Source of the DNA: Neiella marina
GTDB lineage: Bacteria; Pseudomonadota; Gammaproteobacteria; Enterobacterales; Neiellaceae
NCBI RefSeq assembly: GCF_002165625.1
Contig: NZ_NGNS01000001.1
Location: 62,001 to 126,000 of the forward strand
Reading direction: 5' to 3'
Length of the DNA: 64,000 nucleotides
Part shown: in pieces, positions 44,914-53,604 of the stretch
Layout: the number at the start of each line of letters is the position of its first letter
Position numbering within the stretch: position 1 is the first letter of the stretch
Translations under genes and position numbers: made by a program
The notes under the pieces: model-generated
The model's input: only the letters and a program-made list of their open reading frames with translations
The model's database searches: none
Told to the model about the DNA's origin: nothing

Positions 44914-47900
44914 TGCAATCTCCTTGCTGAAGTAACACTTGGGCAGCATATGGCAGTAGCTCAATATCGCCATTCGCTCGTATCACGCGATTGATACCGG
45001 CCAACGCATCGCCGCCTCCCGCGACTCCTGGCGGTCCTGCGGTGCGGTGGTTGCTCAAGATCGATACGTCCATTGGTTGCATGAAACGCAATCGCCTAAC
45101 AACCCCATTGCCGCCCCGAAAGCGCCCCACACCACCACTGCCTTGGCGAACTTGAAATTTTTCCAGCACCACAGGAAAGCGATGCTCAAGCACTTCTACG
45201 TCGGTAAGCCGCGAGTTAGTCATGTGGCAATGAATGGCATCAGTACCGGCGCCATGAAGGCCCGCCCCGGTGCCACCACAAATTGTCTCGTAATATTGAT
45301 GATCGGCATCGCCGAAAATCAAATTATTCATCGTTCCTTGGCCTGCCGCCATCACCCCCATGGCGGCGAATAATGCGTTGACCACACACTGCGACGTTTC
45401 AACATTGCCAGCAACCACTGCCGCTGGCGCCTGAGGTGACAAAATCGAACACTCCGGAATGATGATTTCGAGTGGCTTCAGGCAGCCTGCATTCAATGGA
45501 ATATCATCATCCACTAAGCACCGGAATACATAAAGAATAGCAGCCATGGTGACGGCTTTGGGCGCATTGAAGTTGTCATTGGACTGGCCCGAGGTGCCGG
45601 TAAAATCGATGGTTGCTGTTTGACCATCGCTAGCCACTCGAATCGCCACCTGAATCTGGCAGCCATTGTCCATAGGGTAACAGTAGTCACCGTCTGTCAG
45701 TTTGCTGATCGCGCGACGCACGCAACTCTCAGCATAATCCTGAACATGCTGCATATAGGCTTCAACCGTCGCTTGGCCGAAATAACCCAGCACCTTGCCC
45801 AATTCACTCACCCCTTTCTGATTGGCCGCCAGCTGAGCTTTTAAGTCAGCTATATTTTGCCCCACGTTGCGCGCAGGATAACGACCAGAATTGAGCAGCG
45901 AGACGAGCTCTTGATGCTGGAACTGACCCTGTTTAACGAGCTCAAAGCATTCAAAGCAAATGCCTTCATGCTCCAGATTAGCTGAGTGAGCAGGCATAGA
46001 GCCCGGAGTAATGCCACCGATATCAGCATGATGGCCGCGACTGGCAACGACAAACAACAGTTGACCATCATCATCAAAGACGGGTGTGACAACCGTTAAA
46101 TCAGGTAGGTGGGTGCCACCATGATAGGGGCTGTTGACTAGGTAGCTTGACCCTTGTTGCAGTTCTAAACGCTTTAGTACGGCTTGCACCGTTTCTCCCA
46201 TCGAACCAAGGTGAACCGGCATATGCGGCGCATTCGCCACCAGCTGCCCCTGATGATCAAACACTGCACAACTAAAATCGAGGCGCTCTTTAATGTTTAC
46301 CGACGAGGCCGTCTGTTGCAACACATGTCCCATATGGGTAGCGATATGCATGAACAAATTATTGAACACCTCGAGCATGACAGGATCAACTTGTTCACCG
46401 ACTTGTTGTTGGCTAGTCCTAGGCAGGTATCGAGTTAATATGACATTGTTAAGCGCATCAATGGTCGCCCGCCAGCCTGGTTCAACGACTATAGTTGTGG
46501 TGGTGTCGAGAATAATCGCCGGACCATCGAGTTGATGGCCAACATTCAGTTGTTGGCGCCGCCAAAATGGAGTGCGATGCCAGTCATTCTCAAAGAACAC
46601 TGGCCGCTCAGCGATAGCCTCAGGCAACACCGATTGCGTCGTTGTGGCATCAACTGTGGCCATGCTAGCTTGGTTAGCGATCACCTCAACCGTGACACTG
46701 GCAATGACCAACGGCGTATCTGCCAAACAAAAACCAAACAATTGTTGATGGGCTTCGGTAAATGCCTGCTGCATCTTATCGGCTGTTCCCCAAACCACAT
46801 TCAAAGTGGTATCTGCGCCCTGATAGCGCAATTCAAGCTGGCGCTTCACTTGCAATTCCGTCGGCTCGATTAATTGTTCAGTAACCGTTATCGATGCACG
46901 CTGCGCCAGCTGCTCCAAGCATTGTTGGGCAGCGGCTAGACCACTGTGATTAAAATCTTGTTCGAGTGACTGACTGAGTAGCTCTCGAATGCTCGCCAAT
47001 CCCATACCGTAAGCCGAAAGCACGCCCGACAGTGGATGGATCAATATCGTGTCAATACCAAGCTCATCCGCCACTAGGCAGGCATGCTGTGGACCGGCAC
47101 CACCAAAGCAAGACATGACAAAATCACTCACCGGATAACCGCGCTGAACCGAAATGGTCTTGATCGCATTCGCCATATGGTTGACAGCAATTTGTAGAAA
47201 ACCACTGGCAATCTCAGCACTGCTCTTGGCAACTCCGGCTTGCGATAGCTGTTGCTGCAGCGCTGCGAAGGCTGAGGTGACTGCCTGCCCATCCAGCGAC
47301 TCATTGCCCTCATCACCAAACACGGAAGGGAAAAAATCAGGCTGCAATTTACCAAGCAAAATGTTGATATCGGTGACTGCCAGCGGGCCATTCTTGCGAT
47401 AACCAACAGGGCCAGGATCGGCGCCTGCGGAATCAGGGCCAACGCGCATTCGCTGACCATCAAAAAGCAATGTTGAGCCGCCTCCGGCTGCAACTGTATG
47501 GATATTCATCATCGGCGCACGGATTCGAACTCCTGCCACTTCAGTTTCAAAGCGACGTTCATACTCACCATGAAACAACGACACATCGGTGCTGGTGCCG
47601 CCCATGTCAAAGCCGATAATACGCTCGAATCCGGCTTGACGTGCCGTTTCAACCATACTGACCACACCACCTGCGGGACCAGACAAAATGGCGTCTTTTC
47701 CGGCAAACTGTTCTGCGTCAGTGAGGCCACCATGGCTTTGCATAAACTGCAAACGAGCTCCCTGCAAGCCTTGTCGCACCCGCTCAACATAACGACTTAA
47801 TACTGGTGATAAATAGGCATCAACGACACAGGTATCGGCGCGGCCAACCAACTTAATCAAGGCACTGGCTTGATGACTCAGAGAAATCTGTTCAAAACCG

Positions 47901-48442
47901 ATTTGTTTGGCGATTTGCCCAGCTAACAATTCATGCTGCGGGTATTTATAACTATGAATAAATGCAATGGCACAAGCCCGAATACCTTGGTCATACACCT
48001 GCTGCAACTGAGTTCTCAAAGAGTCAACACAAAGCGGTGTGAGCACATCGCCGTTATCAGCTAGACGCTCATCGGCTTCAACGACCAGTTGATAAAGGCC
48101 ATCCGGTTTCTTGACCGCCCGTTCGAACAGGTTGGCTCGGTGTTGATAACCAATCGCCAGCGCATCGGCGAAACCTTTAGTAATAACCAACGCCAACGCA
48201 TCGCCCTTTCGTTCCAATAGTGCGTTGGTGGCAACAGTGGTGCCCATCTTAACGACATCGACATGGTCATCGAGTTGGCCATGCTGCTTGAGAATATGCT
48301 GAACACCATGGGTCACAGCGTCTTGATAGCGCTCAGGATGTTCGGATAACAGTTTATGAACATGCAGTTGCCCATCTGGGGATTGGCCCACTAGGTCGGT
48401 AAATGTGCCACCGCGATCAATCCAAAACTGCCAATTTGCCAT
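44828..48442 (-). CDS. 5-oxoprolinase/hydantoinase, fused A and B subunits
   Basis: A 1204-residue ATP-dependent amidohydrolase of the HyuA-HyuB type, as in eukaryotic 5-oxoprolinase. The A part (about 1-690) has DRGGTFTDLVGQSPDG, GFDMGGTSTDVSLFHGEYER, and HTVAAGGGSTLLFDGQRMRV. The B part (about 700-1190) has VNIKERLDFSCAVFDHQGQL, APHMPVHLGSMGETVQA and RGSGGVGRFRGGNGVVRRL-like glycine-rich sequence. It may open 5-oxoproline to glutamate, or hydrolyse a hydantoin; sequence does not decide. The start at 48442 has AGGGACG about 7 nt upstream; the frame extends 9 codons further without a better site. It is followed, overlapping, by the START-domain gene. Confidence 0.93.
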   Translation of the reverse strand: MANWQFWIDRGGTFTDLVGQSPDGQLHVHKLLSEHPERYQDAVTHGVQHILKQHGQLDDHVDVVKMGTTVATNALLERKGDALALVITKGFADALAIGYQHRANLFERAVKKPDGLYQLVVEADERLADNGDVLTPLCVDSLRTQLQQVYDQGIRACAIAFIHSYKYPQHELLAGQIAKQIGFEQISLSHQASALIKLVGRADTCVVDAYLSPVLSRYVERVRQGLQGARLQFMQSHGGLTDAEQFAGKDAILSGPAGGVVSMVETARQAGFERIIGFDMGGTSTDVSLFHGEYERRFETEVAGVRIRAPMMNIHTVAAGGGSTLLFDGQRMRVGPDSAGADPGPVGYRKNGPLAVTDINILLGKLQPDFFPSVFGDEGNESLDGQAVTSAFAALQQQLSQAGVAKSSAEIASGFLQIAVNHMANAIKTISVQRGYPVSDFVMSCFGGAGPQHACLVADELGIDTILIHPLSGVLSAYGMGLASIRELLSQSLEQDFNHSGLAAAQQCLEQLAQRASITVTEQLIEPTELQVKRQLELRYQGADTTLNVVWGTADKMQQAFTEAHQQLFGFCLADTPLVIASVTVEVIANQASMATVDATTTQSVLPEAIAERPVFFENDWHRTPFWRRQQLNVGHQLDGPAIILDTTTTIVVEPGWRATIDALNNVILTRYLPRTSQQQVGEQVDPVMLEVFNNLFMHIATHMGHVLQQTASSVNIKERLDFSCAVFDHQGQLVANAPHMPVHLGSMGETVQAVLKRLELQQGSSYLVNSPYHGGTHLPDLTVVTPVFDDDGQLLFVVASRGHHADIGGITPGSMPAHSANLEHEGICFECFELVKQGQFQHQELVSLLNSGRYPARNVGQNIADLKAQLAANQKGVSELGKVLGYFGQATVEAYMQHVQDYAESCVRRAISKLTDGDYCYPMDNGCQIQVAIRVASDGQTATIDFTGTSGQSNDNFNAPKAVTMAAILYVFRCLVDDDIPLNAGCLKPLEIIIPECSILSPQAPAAVVAGNVETSQCVVNALFAAMGVMAAGQGTMNNLIFGDADHQYYETICGGTGAGLHGAGTDAIHCHMTNSRLTDVEVLEHRFPVVLEKFQVRQGSGGVGRFRGGNGVVRRLRFMQPMDVSILSNHRTAGPPGVAGGGDALAGINRVIRANGDIELLPYAAQVLLQQGDCIELETPGGAGFGAADDGIETGSDCGQSS

Positions 48443-48527
48443 CTGTTCGTCCCTATTTCCCTGTCTCAAGTGCAGGTTGACAATGGTGGCAGGAACAGGA
48501 CGGAGAAAAAAGAGCCAATAGCGATGT

Positions 48528-48551
48528 CCGAGCAGCTAATTAGCTGCTCGG
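48528..48551. repeat. 24-nt perfect palindrome upstream of the oxoprolinase gene
   Basis: CCGAGCAGCTAA (48528-48539) is followed directly by its exact reverse complement (48540-48551). It lies 86 nt upstream of the oxoprolinase start codon and 24 nt downstream of the stop of the EAL gene. No T-run follows immediately on either strand; TTTTTT occurs 15 nt further on the minus strand. It may be an operator or a loopless terminator-like hairpin. Confidence 0.6.
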
Positions 48552-48574
48552 TTCATGAATACGCAATGATTTGT

Positions 48575-50752
48575 CTAGAGCGGACGAAAAGCGTTGAGGA
48601 ATTTTTTCAGATCGCCAAACGGCATAGGCTTAGCAAACAAGTAGCCCTGACCACAGTGGCATCCCATATCCGTCAGTTTTTGCTGTTGATCCTGAGTTTC
48701 AATCCCCTCAGCAACGACGGTGAGATTTAGGCGTTCAGCCAAACCGATGACCATATCAATAATCGACGCCACTTCTTCCTTATCAATATCCATCACAAAG
48801 GCGCGATCGATCTTGATCGTATTCAAAGGTAATTGTTTGATGTAGCTCAGACTGGAGTACCCGGTACCAAAGTCATCGATGGCAACTTTCACGCCCAGCG
48901 TGCGAACTTGTTCCAACAATCCGATCACAACAGTTGGATCTTCCATCACCACACTTTCAGTGATCTCCAACTCGAGGTTTTCAGGACTGATCTGATGCTG
49001 AGCCAATGTACCTGTGACTTGCTCGAGGAAATTGTCTTGACGGAACTGTTGCATTGAAATGTTGACCGCGACTCGGACGGCAATATCGAGCTGAGTCAAT
49101 TCACTCAAATCAGAACAAGCTTGCTGCATCACCCACTGACCAATTTCGGTGATCATGCCGGAATATTCTGCCAATGGGATAAACACCGCTGGCGAGATAA
49201 AGCTATCGCCATCGCGCCAGCGTAACAGCGCCTCAACGCCAAGCGTACGACCGGAGCTTAGATCAATTTGAGGTTGATACCAGACCTCTAACTGCTGCTG
49301 AGTCACAGCCTGGCGGAGTTTACGAATGATGTCCAAGCGCTCTTGGGTACGAACTTCGTAATCTGATTCAAAGTAATTATAGCGAGCAGCAGAGCTACGC
49401 TTAGCCTGACTCAAAGCGATGCTACATTGATGCAACACGGTCAAGCCATCATTATGCATTTCAGACAGGCGGCATAGCCCGACTCGAGTCCGCAGCGGTA
49501 ACTGATGAGCTCGGACCGCCAATGGCTGCTCGAACACAGCCATCAAGTTATCTGGCGTAACCAATTGGCTAGGGCCAACGATGCCGAATACATCGGCATT
49601 CAAGCGGGCACACTTGACGCTTTGATTATCAAAATGGCCAATCAACGCCTGAGCAATAGCCTTAAGGGTATCGTCACCAAAGTCCTGACCGAGACTGTCA
49701 TTGATATCAGCAAAGTGGCTGATATCCAGCAATGCTGCGGTAGTGTTGAAATCTCGCGCCGCAACAATACTGTCAAGCGAACCGATAAAGCTGGCGCGAT
49801 TGGGTAGCTGGGTGACGTCATCAACAAACGCAGTCACTTGCAATTTACGCATCAGCGCCAAATTAACAAACGCGACCCGCACGTGAGCAAGATACGACTC
49901 AATTACTTGTTGATCGATTCGTCGTAATCGCGTTGGGGTTCGAATCACCACAACCGCTGGTAAGTCACTGCAGTTGACGTTCATCACCAAGGCATTGCGT
50001 TTGGCAACCGTTCGTTCAGCCAGCATGACCTCATTCACCAGCGGCTCTAACTCATCAGCTAGGGGCAACTGTTGAAACTCGCCGACACCAGCGACGAGCT
50101 GCGGCGCACTGCCTTGACAAAAAAAGGCACCATCGATATCGGCTCCAACCAAGTCGTGCAGTTGGCCTAACACACAATGGGCAAATTCAGTCAGAACGTC
50201 GGAATCAGCATCAGTTCGCGCCCGTCGGACGGTTAACTCCAAACCGCTCAAACTGGTGTTGAGCATGTTGATTTGGCGGTACGAGCGAATGGCTGTGGTC
50301 ACCAACGTCAATAACCGACGTTGAGTCAACTCTGTTTTAGTGGCGTAGTCATTAATGTCGTAGTCTTGAATGACCTGATGCTCTGGCGCATAGCCTGGTT
50401 GGCCTGTGCGCAAAATGATCCGCGGCGCGTTCATTGAAAGGTGTTCGCGAATGTAAGCGACTAGCTCAAGGCCGGCGTTGTCGGTTTCCATCACTACATC
50501 GAGTAAGATAACCGCAAAGTCATTGTGTTCGCGTAGCAGCTGTCGTGCTTCCTTAGCACTGTAGGCGTGTTCAAATTCCAGCGTGCGCTCAAGCACCAGC
50601 TCGCTGCCTAAGGCTAGGCGAGTGACTTTATGAACTTCTTCATCGTCGTCAATGACCAGTACTCGCCAGCTGGCTCGGTCAACGGTCGAGGAAGCTTGCT
50701 GTTCCGGTTCATCTGCAAAGACAAATGGAGCATCATCAGAGCTTACTGCCAT
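48575..50752 (-). CDS. Response regulator with degenerate GGDEF and intact EAL domain
   Basis: A 725-residue cytosolic protein. The receiver domain (30-155) has the phosphoacceptor Asp85 (VILLDVVMETDNAG), followed by a DUF3369-type sensor region (about 170-310). The GGDEF-fold domain (about 318-470; DVTQLPNRASFIGSL) has lost its motif: the loop reads CARLNADVFGIVGP. The EAL domain (about 480-720) is complete: GVEALLRWRDG, LELEITESVVMEDP, AIDDFGTGYSSLSYIKQLP, IKIDRAFVMDI and VVAEGIETQDQ. It is probably a phosphorylation-controlled cyclic di-GMP phosphodiesterase. No histidine kinase gene is adjacent, so it is an orphan regulator. It could form a pair with the GGDEF-active protein at 15132. Confidence 0.9.
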   Translation of the reverse strand: MAVSSDDAPFVFADEPEQQASSTVDRASWRVLVIDDDEEVHKVTRLALGSELVLERTLEFEHAYSAKEARQLLREHNDFAVILLDVVMETDNAGLELVAYIREHLSMNAPRIILRTGQPGYAPEHQVIQDYDINDYATKTELTQRRLLTLVTTAIRSYRQINMLNTSLSGLELTVRRARTDADSDVLTEFAHCVLGQLHDLVGADIDGAFFCQGSAPQLVAGVGEFQQLPLADELEPLVNEVMLAERTVAKRNALVMNVNCSDLPAVVVIRTPTRLRRIDQQVIESYLAHVRVAFVNLALMRKLQVTAFVDDVTQLPNRASFIGSLDSIVAARDFNTTAALLDISHFADINDSLGQDFGDDTLKAIAQALIGHFDNQSVKCARLNADVFGIVGPSQLVTPDNLMAVFEQPLAVRAHQLPLRTRVGLCRLSEMHNDGLTVLHQCSIALSQAKRSSAARYNYFESDYEVRTQERLDIIRKLRQAVTQQQLEVWYQPQIDLSSGRTLGVEALLRWRDGDSFISPAVFIPLAEYSGMITEIGQWVMQQACSDLSELTQLDIAVRVAVNISMQQFRQDNFLEQVTGTLAQHQISPENLELEITESVVMEDPTVVIGLLEQVRTLGVKVAIDDFGTGYSSLSYIKQLPLNTIKIDRAFVMDIDKEEVASIIDMVIGLAERLNLTVVAEGIETQDQQQKLTDMGCHCGQGYLFAKPMPFGDLKKFLNAFRPL

Positions 50753-50874
50753 TCCCTACTCTTTCCTTTCTTGCGCTAAATACGAGCGAATGAAACTAAC
50801 TATACGTCAGATTATTCTAGTTGCATCTTATACAACACAATTTTGCGAGTTAGCTCGTTGGATTCACCACAAAT

Positions 50875-50925
50875 AAAAAAGCCGCTTACTCCTGTCCCTG
50901 GCCCTGATGCGATGGAGTAAGCGGC
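50875..50925 (-). terminator. Long-stem intrinsic terminator, minus strand
   Basis: Perfect 12-bp stem GCCGCTTACTCC / GGAGTAAGCGGC (50881-50892, 50914-50925) with a 21-nt loop. On the minus strand it is followed by TTTTTTA. It lies 325 nt after rraA, with another terminator in between. Confidence 0.85.
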
Positions 50926-51085
50926 AACAAAAACGAAACCCAGCGAGTACCAGAGTTTCTGATTGTCTATGAGCAAAACAGATGCCAACCCGCCACCCCG
51001 AGCCATATTTTGTCGTTCAAAGTCGCTAGGAAACACATGAAATAAAAATTTAACAAGCTAAAACAGCAAGTTAATAAAACCCAAC

Positions 51086-51115
51086 AAAAAAAGGGGTTGA
51101 GTAATTCAATCAACC
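51086..51115 (-). terminator. Intrinsic terminator after rraA
   Basis: On the minus strand GGTTGA and TCAACC (plus-strand 51095-51100 and 51110-51115) form a 6-bp stem with a 9-nt loop, followed by CC and seven T residues. It lies about 135 nt beyond the rraA stop. Confidence 0.75.
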
Positions 51116-51250
51116 AAGAGCAATCGAGAAGGTTACTGCCAGAAGGTATACAGAGCTGTAGTTTGGTGCGGTTTACGGTGATTTTTGGTGCGCAACCAAA
51201 CAGTTGCACACCAAATTGGGGAGTGTTTGCAATATTTGTTAGCGCTAGGA

Positions 51251-51736
51251 CTATTCAATATCGAGTGGTTCGGACGATAAAATAACGCCAGTGTTGTCAG
51301 CATAGACATGATCTTCTGGCAAGAAGGTGACACCGCCAAAATTAACCGCTAAATCCTGCTCACCAGCGCCTTCGCTATCCGCTCCTACCGGAATGGAAGT
51401 CAGTGCTTGAATGCCTAGCTCCAACTCTGCCAGTGCATCGACATCGCGCACACAGCCATAGCAAATAATGCCTTCCCAATCATTTTCCAACGCTGTTTCT
51501 GCAATATTGACATCGATCAGTGCCCGACGTAGCGAACCACCGCCATCAACCAGCAACACCTTGCCGAGACCAGATTGCTGCACTAGCTCCTGAATCAGGC
51601 CGTTGTCTTCAAAACATTTGACGGTAATGATTTGTCCTCCAAAAGAAGACAAGCCGCCAAAGTTGGTAAACATGGGTTCAACCACATCAACCAAATCACC
51701 ATAGGTATCGCACAGTTCAGAAGTATTGTATTCCAT
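51251..51736 (-). CDS. rraA: Ribonuclease E activity regulator RraA
   Basis: Trimeric protein that binds the C-terminal part of RNase E and inhibits mRNA decay. The 161-residue product matches E. coli RraA closely: [60 protein letters not shown] and [20 protein letters not shown], ending LDIE. I set the start at 51736 to match E. coli length; the frame begins 4 codons earlier. The ribosome-binding site is weak. A PfkB-type kinase gene lies 93 nt upstream. Confidence 0.95.
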   Translation of the reverse strand: MEYNTSELCDTYGDLVDVVEPMFTNFGGLSSFGGQIITVKCFEDNGLIQELVQQSGLGKVLLVDGGGSLRRALIDVNIAETALENDWEGIICYGCVRDVDALAELELGIQALTSIPVGADSEGAGEQDLAVNFGGVTFLPEDHVYADNTGVILSSEPLDIE

Positions 51737-51829
51737 CGCATTATTCACTCGGCAGAGGCCAGTTGCGGTTCAGTATAAACCAGCATTTCAAGGAAACCCA
51801 TTGATTCGATCAAACTCAGTTCTGTTCAG

Positions 51830-52735
51830 CTAAGTGATTGGCGTGGCAGAGAGAAATCCCTGCGAAGCTAGTTCTGGGGTAAGGGCCTCGTCAACCAATT
51901 CACTGGAGCCGACGCAGCAAGCTGCGACTTTGCTTGCGATCTGCAAGCAAACCAATGGCTCGAAGCCTTGATGATAGGCAAACAAGTAGCCTGAAAAAAA
52001 AGCATCGCCGGCACCATTGCAATCGGTCACGTCGACGTTAGCTTGCGCCGCCACTTGATACCACTGACCATCACCTGTTAGGGCGACCGCGCCATCTTTC
52101 CCCTGCGTGCACACCACGAGTTGTTTACCCTTAGCGATTAGCGCTTCCATTAATGGTTTTGGGTCAGGTAGTTTGTCATTGCTGAGAAAAACAAAATCAG
52201 CGGCATCGACAAAATCTTGGTGATATGGGTTGCAGCCATCATAGTCGTGCAAATCACACCAAATCGGTTTATCCAGTTGTTTGGCAAAAGGAATCAATCG
52301 CCGACAATAGTTGATGATATTGATGACGACGTAATCGGCATGCAACATAGCCTTCGCTAAATGATCCGGATCGATACCCGGCCGCTCGCTGGCGGCATGA
52401 GTATAGATACTCATACGGCGGCCATCTCGGTCCATGATATTGGTATGCCGCTCAGTACCTTTAGGGTCGATATCGGTAAGCAATTGCACCGATGTTCGAC
52501 GAAACCGCTGCTGAATTTTGTCGCCCCAATCATCCTGTCCCAGCACGACATGGAGCAACACGTTAAAACCTAAGCGTTCAAGGTTTAGTGCTTTGCCGGC
52601 ACCAGTACCACCCACTACTTCATGATAATGACGGGCAAAAAGCGACCCTGGCTCTGGCACCGGTAGTTCATCTAAATCAATAATGGCGTCCCAAGATGCG
52701 CCACCAGCTACGAATACGCTACATTTCTTATCCAT
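51830..52735 (-). CDS. PfkB-family carbohydrate kinase
   Basis: A 301-residue ribokinase-like protein. It shows the N-terminal glycine-rich region (VFVAGGASWDAIIDLDELPV), GGTGAGKALNLERLGFNVLL typical of the family, and a C-terminal DCNGAGDAFFSGYLFAYHQG, where the catalytic Asp of GAGD is intact. The substrate cannot be told; a sugar, nucleoside or sugar acid are options. It may be co-transcribed with rraA, but no metabolic link is evident. Confidence 0.9.
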   Translation of the reverse strand: MDKKCSVFVAGGASWDAIIDLDELPVPEPGSLFARHYHEVVGGTGAGKALNLERLGFNVLLHVVLGQDDWGDKIQQRFRRTSVQLLTDIDPKGTERHTNIMDRDGRRMSIYTHAASERPGIDPDHLAKAMLHADYVVINIINYCRRLIPFAKQLDKPIWCDLHDYDGCNPYHQDFVDAADFVFLSNDKLPDPKPLMEALIAKGKQLVVCTQGKDGAVALTGDGQWYQVAAQANVDVTDCNGAGDAFFSGYLFAYHQGFEPLVCLQIASKVAACCVGSSELVDEALTPELASQGFLSATPIT

Positions 52736-53045
52736 AACAACTTGCTCAAGTACTACATGTATTTCTAATCACCTAGATTAGCTGGCAAAACTGCTTCGCG
52801 GTATTGATCCTGAGTACGACCCTCCCCCAAAAGCCCATTTATTGGGTTCTACGAGCAGCAGCATTGCTCATCACAGCCCATAAAAAACCATGACAAATGA
52901 ATATATATCAATCACTTAAAAACCAACACCGAATCATCAAATAGCCCCCCAGCAAAATTGATTAAAATGTCTACAATGTGTCACCGAACTGTCACATTAG
53001 CTGTCTAGGCTTTACTGCGAGATAGAACAGACAGGTTTAGACGCC
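52736..53045 (+). other. 310-nt intergenic region holding a Pho-box-like repeat
   Basis: Divergent region between the PfkB kinase and the PAP2 gene. Its right half has direct repeats resembling a Pho box (next entry). The left half contains a small CCCA/TGGG hairpin (52830-52850) and no other recognised signal. Confidence 0.4.
52978..53007 (+). promoter_or_regulatory. Pho-box-like direct repeats upstream of the PAP2 gene
   Basis: GTGTCAC (52978-52984) and CTGTCAC (52989-52995) are spaced by 4 nt (CGAA), giving the 11-nt period of PhoB sites (consensus CTGTCAT-N4-CTGTCAC). A third partial repeat CTGTCTA (53001-53007) follows with a 5-nt spacer. Site and spacing are seen directly; PhoB control is inference. 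Confidence 0.55.
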
Positions 53046-53567
53046 ATGTTGCTGAACACCATTCAGCGTGCCGATCACGCTTTGTATGCGTCAATTACTG
53101 ACCGTAAAAACGCCCGTCATATAGCGGCTGTCGCTCGCTGGGTTTCGAAGACTGGTGATGGCCATTTGTATGTCGCATTGGGAGTGATTGCGTTGATTTT
53201 CGACAGCAGTCATGGTGCCAACTTTTTTACCGCCGTGCTGACAGCCTTCGCTTTCGAATTGCCACTTTATTTCCTCATTAAAAACGTATTTAAGCGCAAC
53301 CGCCCTTGCGAAGTGATGCGCTCATTACCGGCATTTGTTAAGCCATCAGATAAGTTTAGTTTGCCGTCCGGTCACACTGCTGCTGCATTTGTGATGGCAG
53401 CAATCGGCAGCCATTATTATCCTGACTTTACTGTCTGGATGTTTGCTTGGGCAGGTTTGGTCGGCGCCTCTCGGGTTTTGCTCCGAGTTCACTTCCCTAC
53501 CGATATTATTTGTGGTTTGGCCCTTGGCGCTTGCGCGGCCTCCTGCAGCCTAGTGATTTGGGCCTAA
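53046..53567 (+). CDS. PAP2-family membrane phosphatase
   Basis: A 173-residue inner-membrane phosphatase with the three PAP2 catalytic motifs: KNVFKRNRP (KX6RP), LPSGHTAAAF (PSGH) and SRVLLRVHFPTDI (SRX5HX3D). About five membrane helices are predicted. Substrates of the family include phosphatidic acid, phosphatidylglycerol phosphate and undecaprenyl pyrophosphate. It is preceded by a Pho-box-like repeat and followed 37 nt later by a glycosyltransferase, so removal of phosphate from a lipid before glycosylation is an attractive reading, not a proven one. Confidence 0.9.
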   Translation: MLLNTIQRADHALYASITDRKNARHIAAVARWVSKTGDGHLYVALGVIALIFDSSHGANFFTAVLTAFAFELPLYFLIKNVFKRNRPCEVMRSLPAFVKPSDKFSLPSGHTAAAFVMAAIGSHYYPDFTVWMFAWAGLVGASRVLLRVHFPTDIICGLALGACAASCSLVIWA

Positions 53568-53604
53568 CCCCTCTCTCGAAGTAGTCAATGGAAATCATCA
53601 ATTA

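Larger units (their letters stand above)
50753..51250 (-). other. 498-nt intergenic region with two minus-strand terminators and an inverted repeat
   Basis: Between the EAL gene and rraA, both leftward. The region nearest rraA has TTTGGTGCGCAAC/GTTGCACACCAAA (51184-51196, 51203-51215, one mismatch). Then comes a T-tailed hairpin at 51086-51115, the likely rraA terminator. About 165 nt further is a second, stronger terminator (50875-50925). The stretch between the two terminators (50926-51085) could encode a small RNA or a small protein; a frame of 23 codons ends near 50970 but has no clear ribosome-binding site. The part left of 50875 should hold the EAL gene promoter. Confidence 0.45.

Noticed and set aside
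50812-51036. Open frame of 74 codons on the minus strand between rraA and the EAL gene
   Set aside because: It passes through the 12-bp-stem terminator at 50881-50925 and has no ribosome-binding site.
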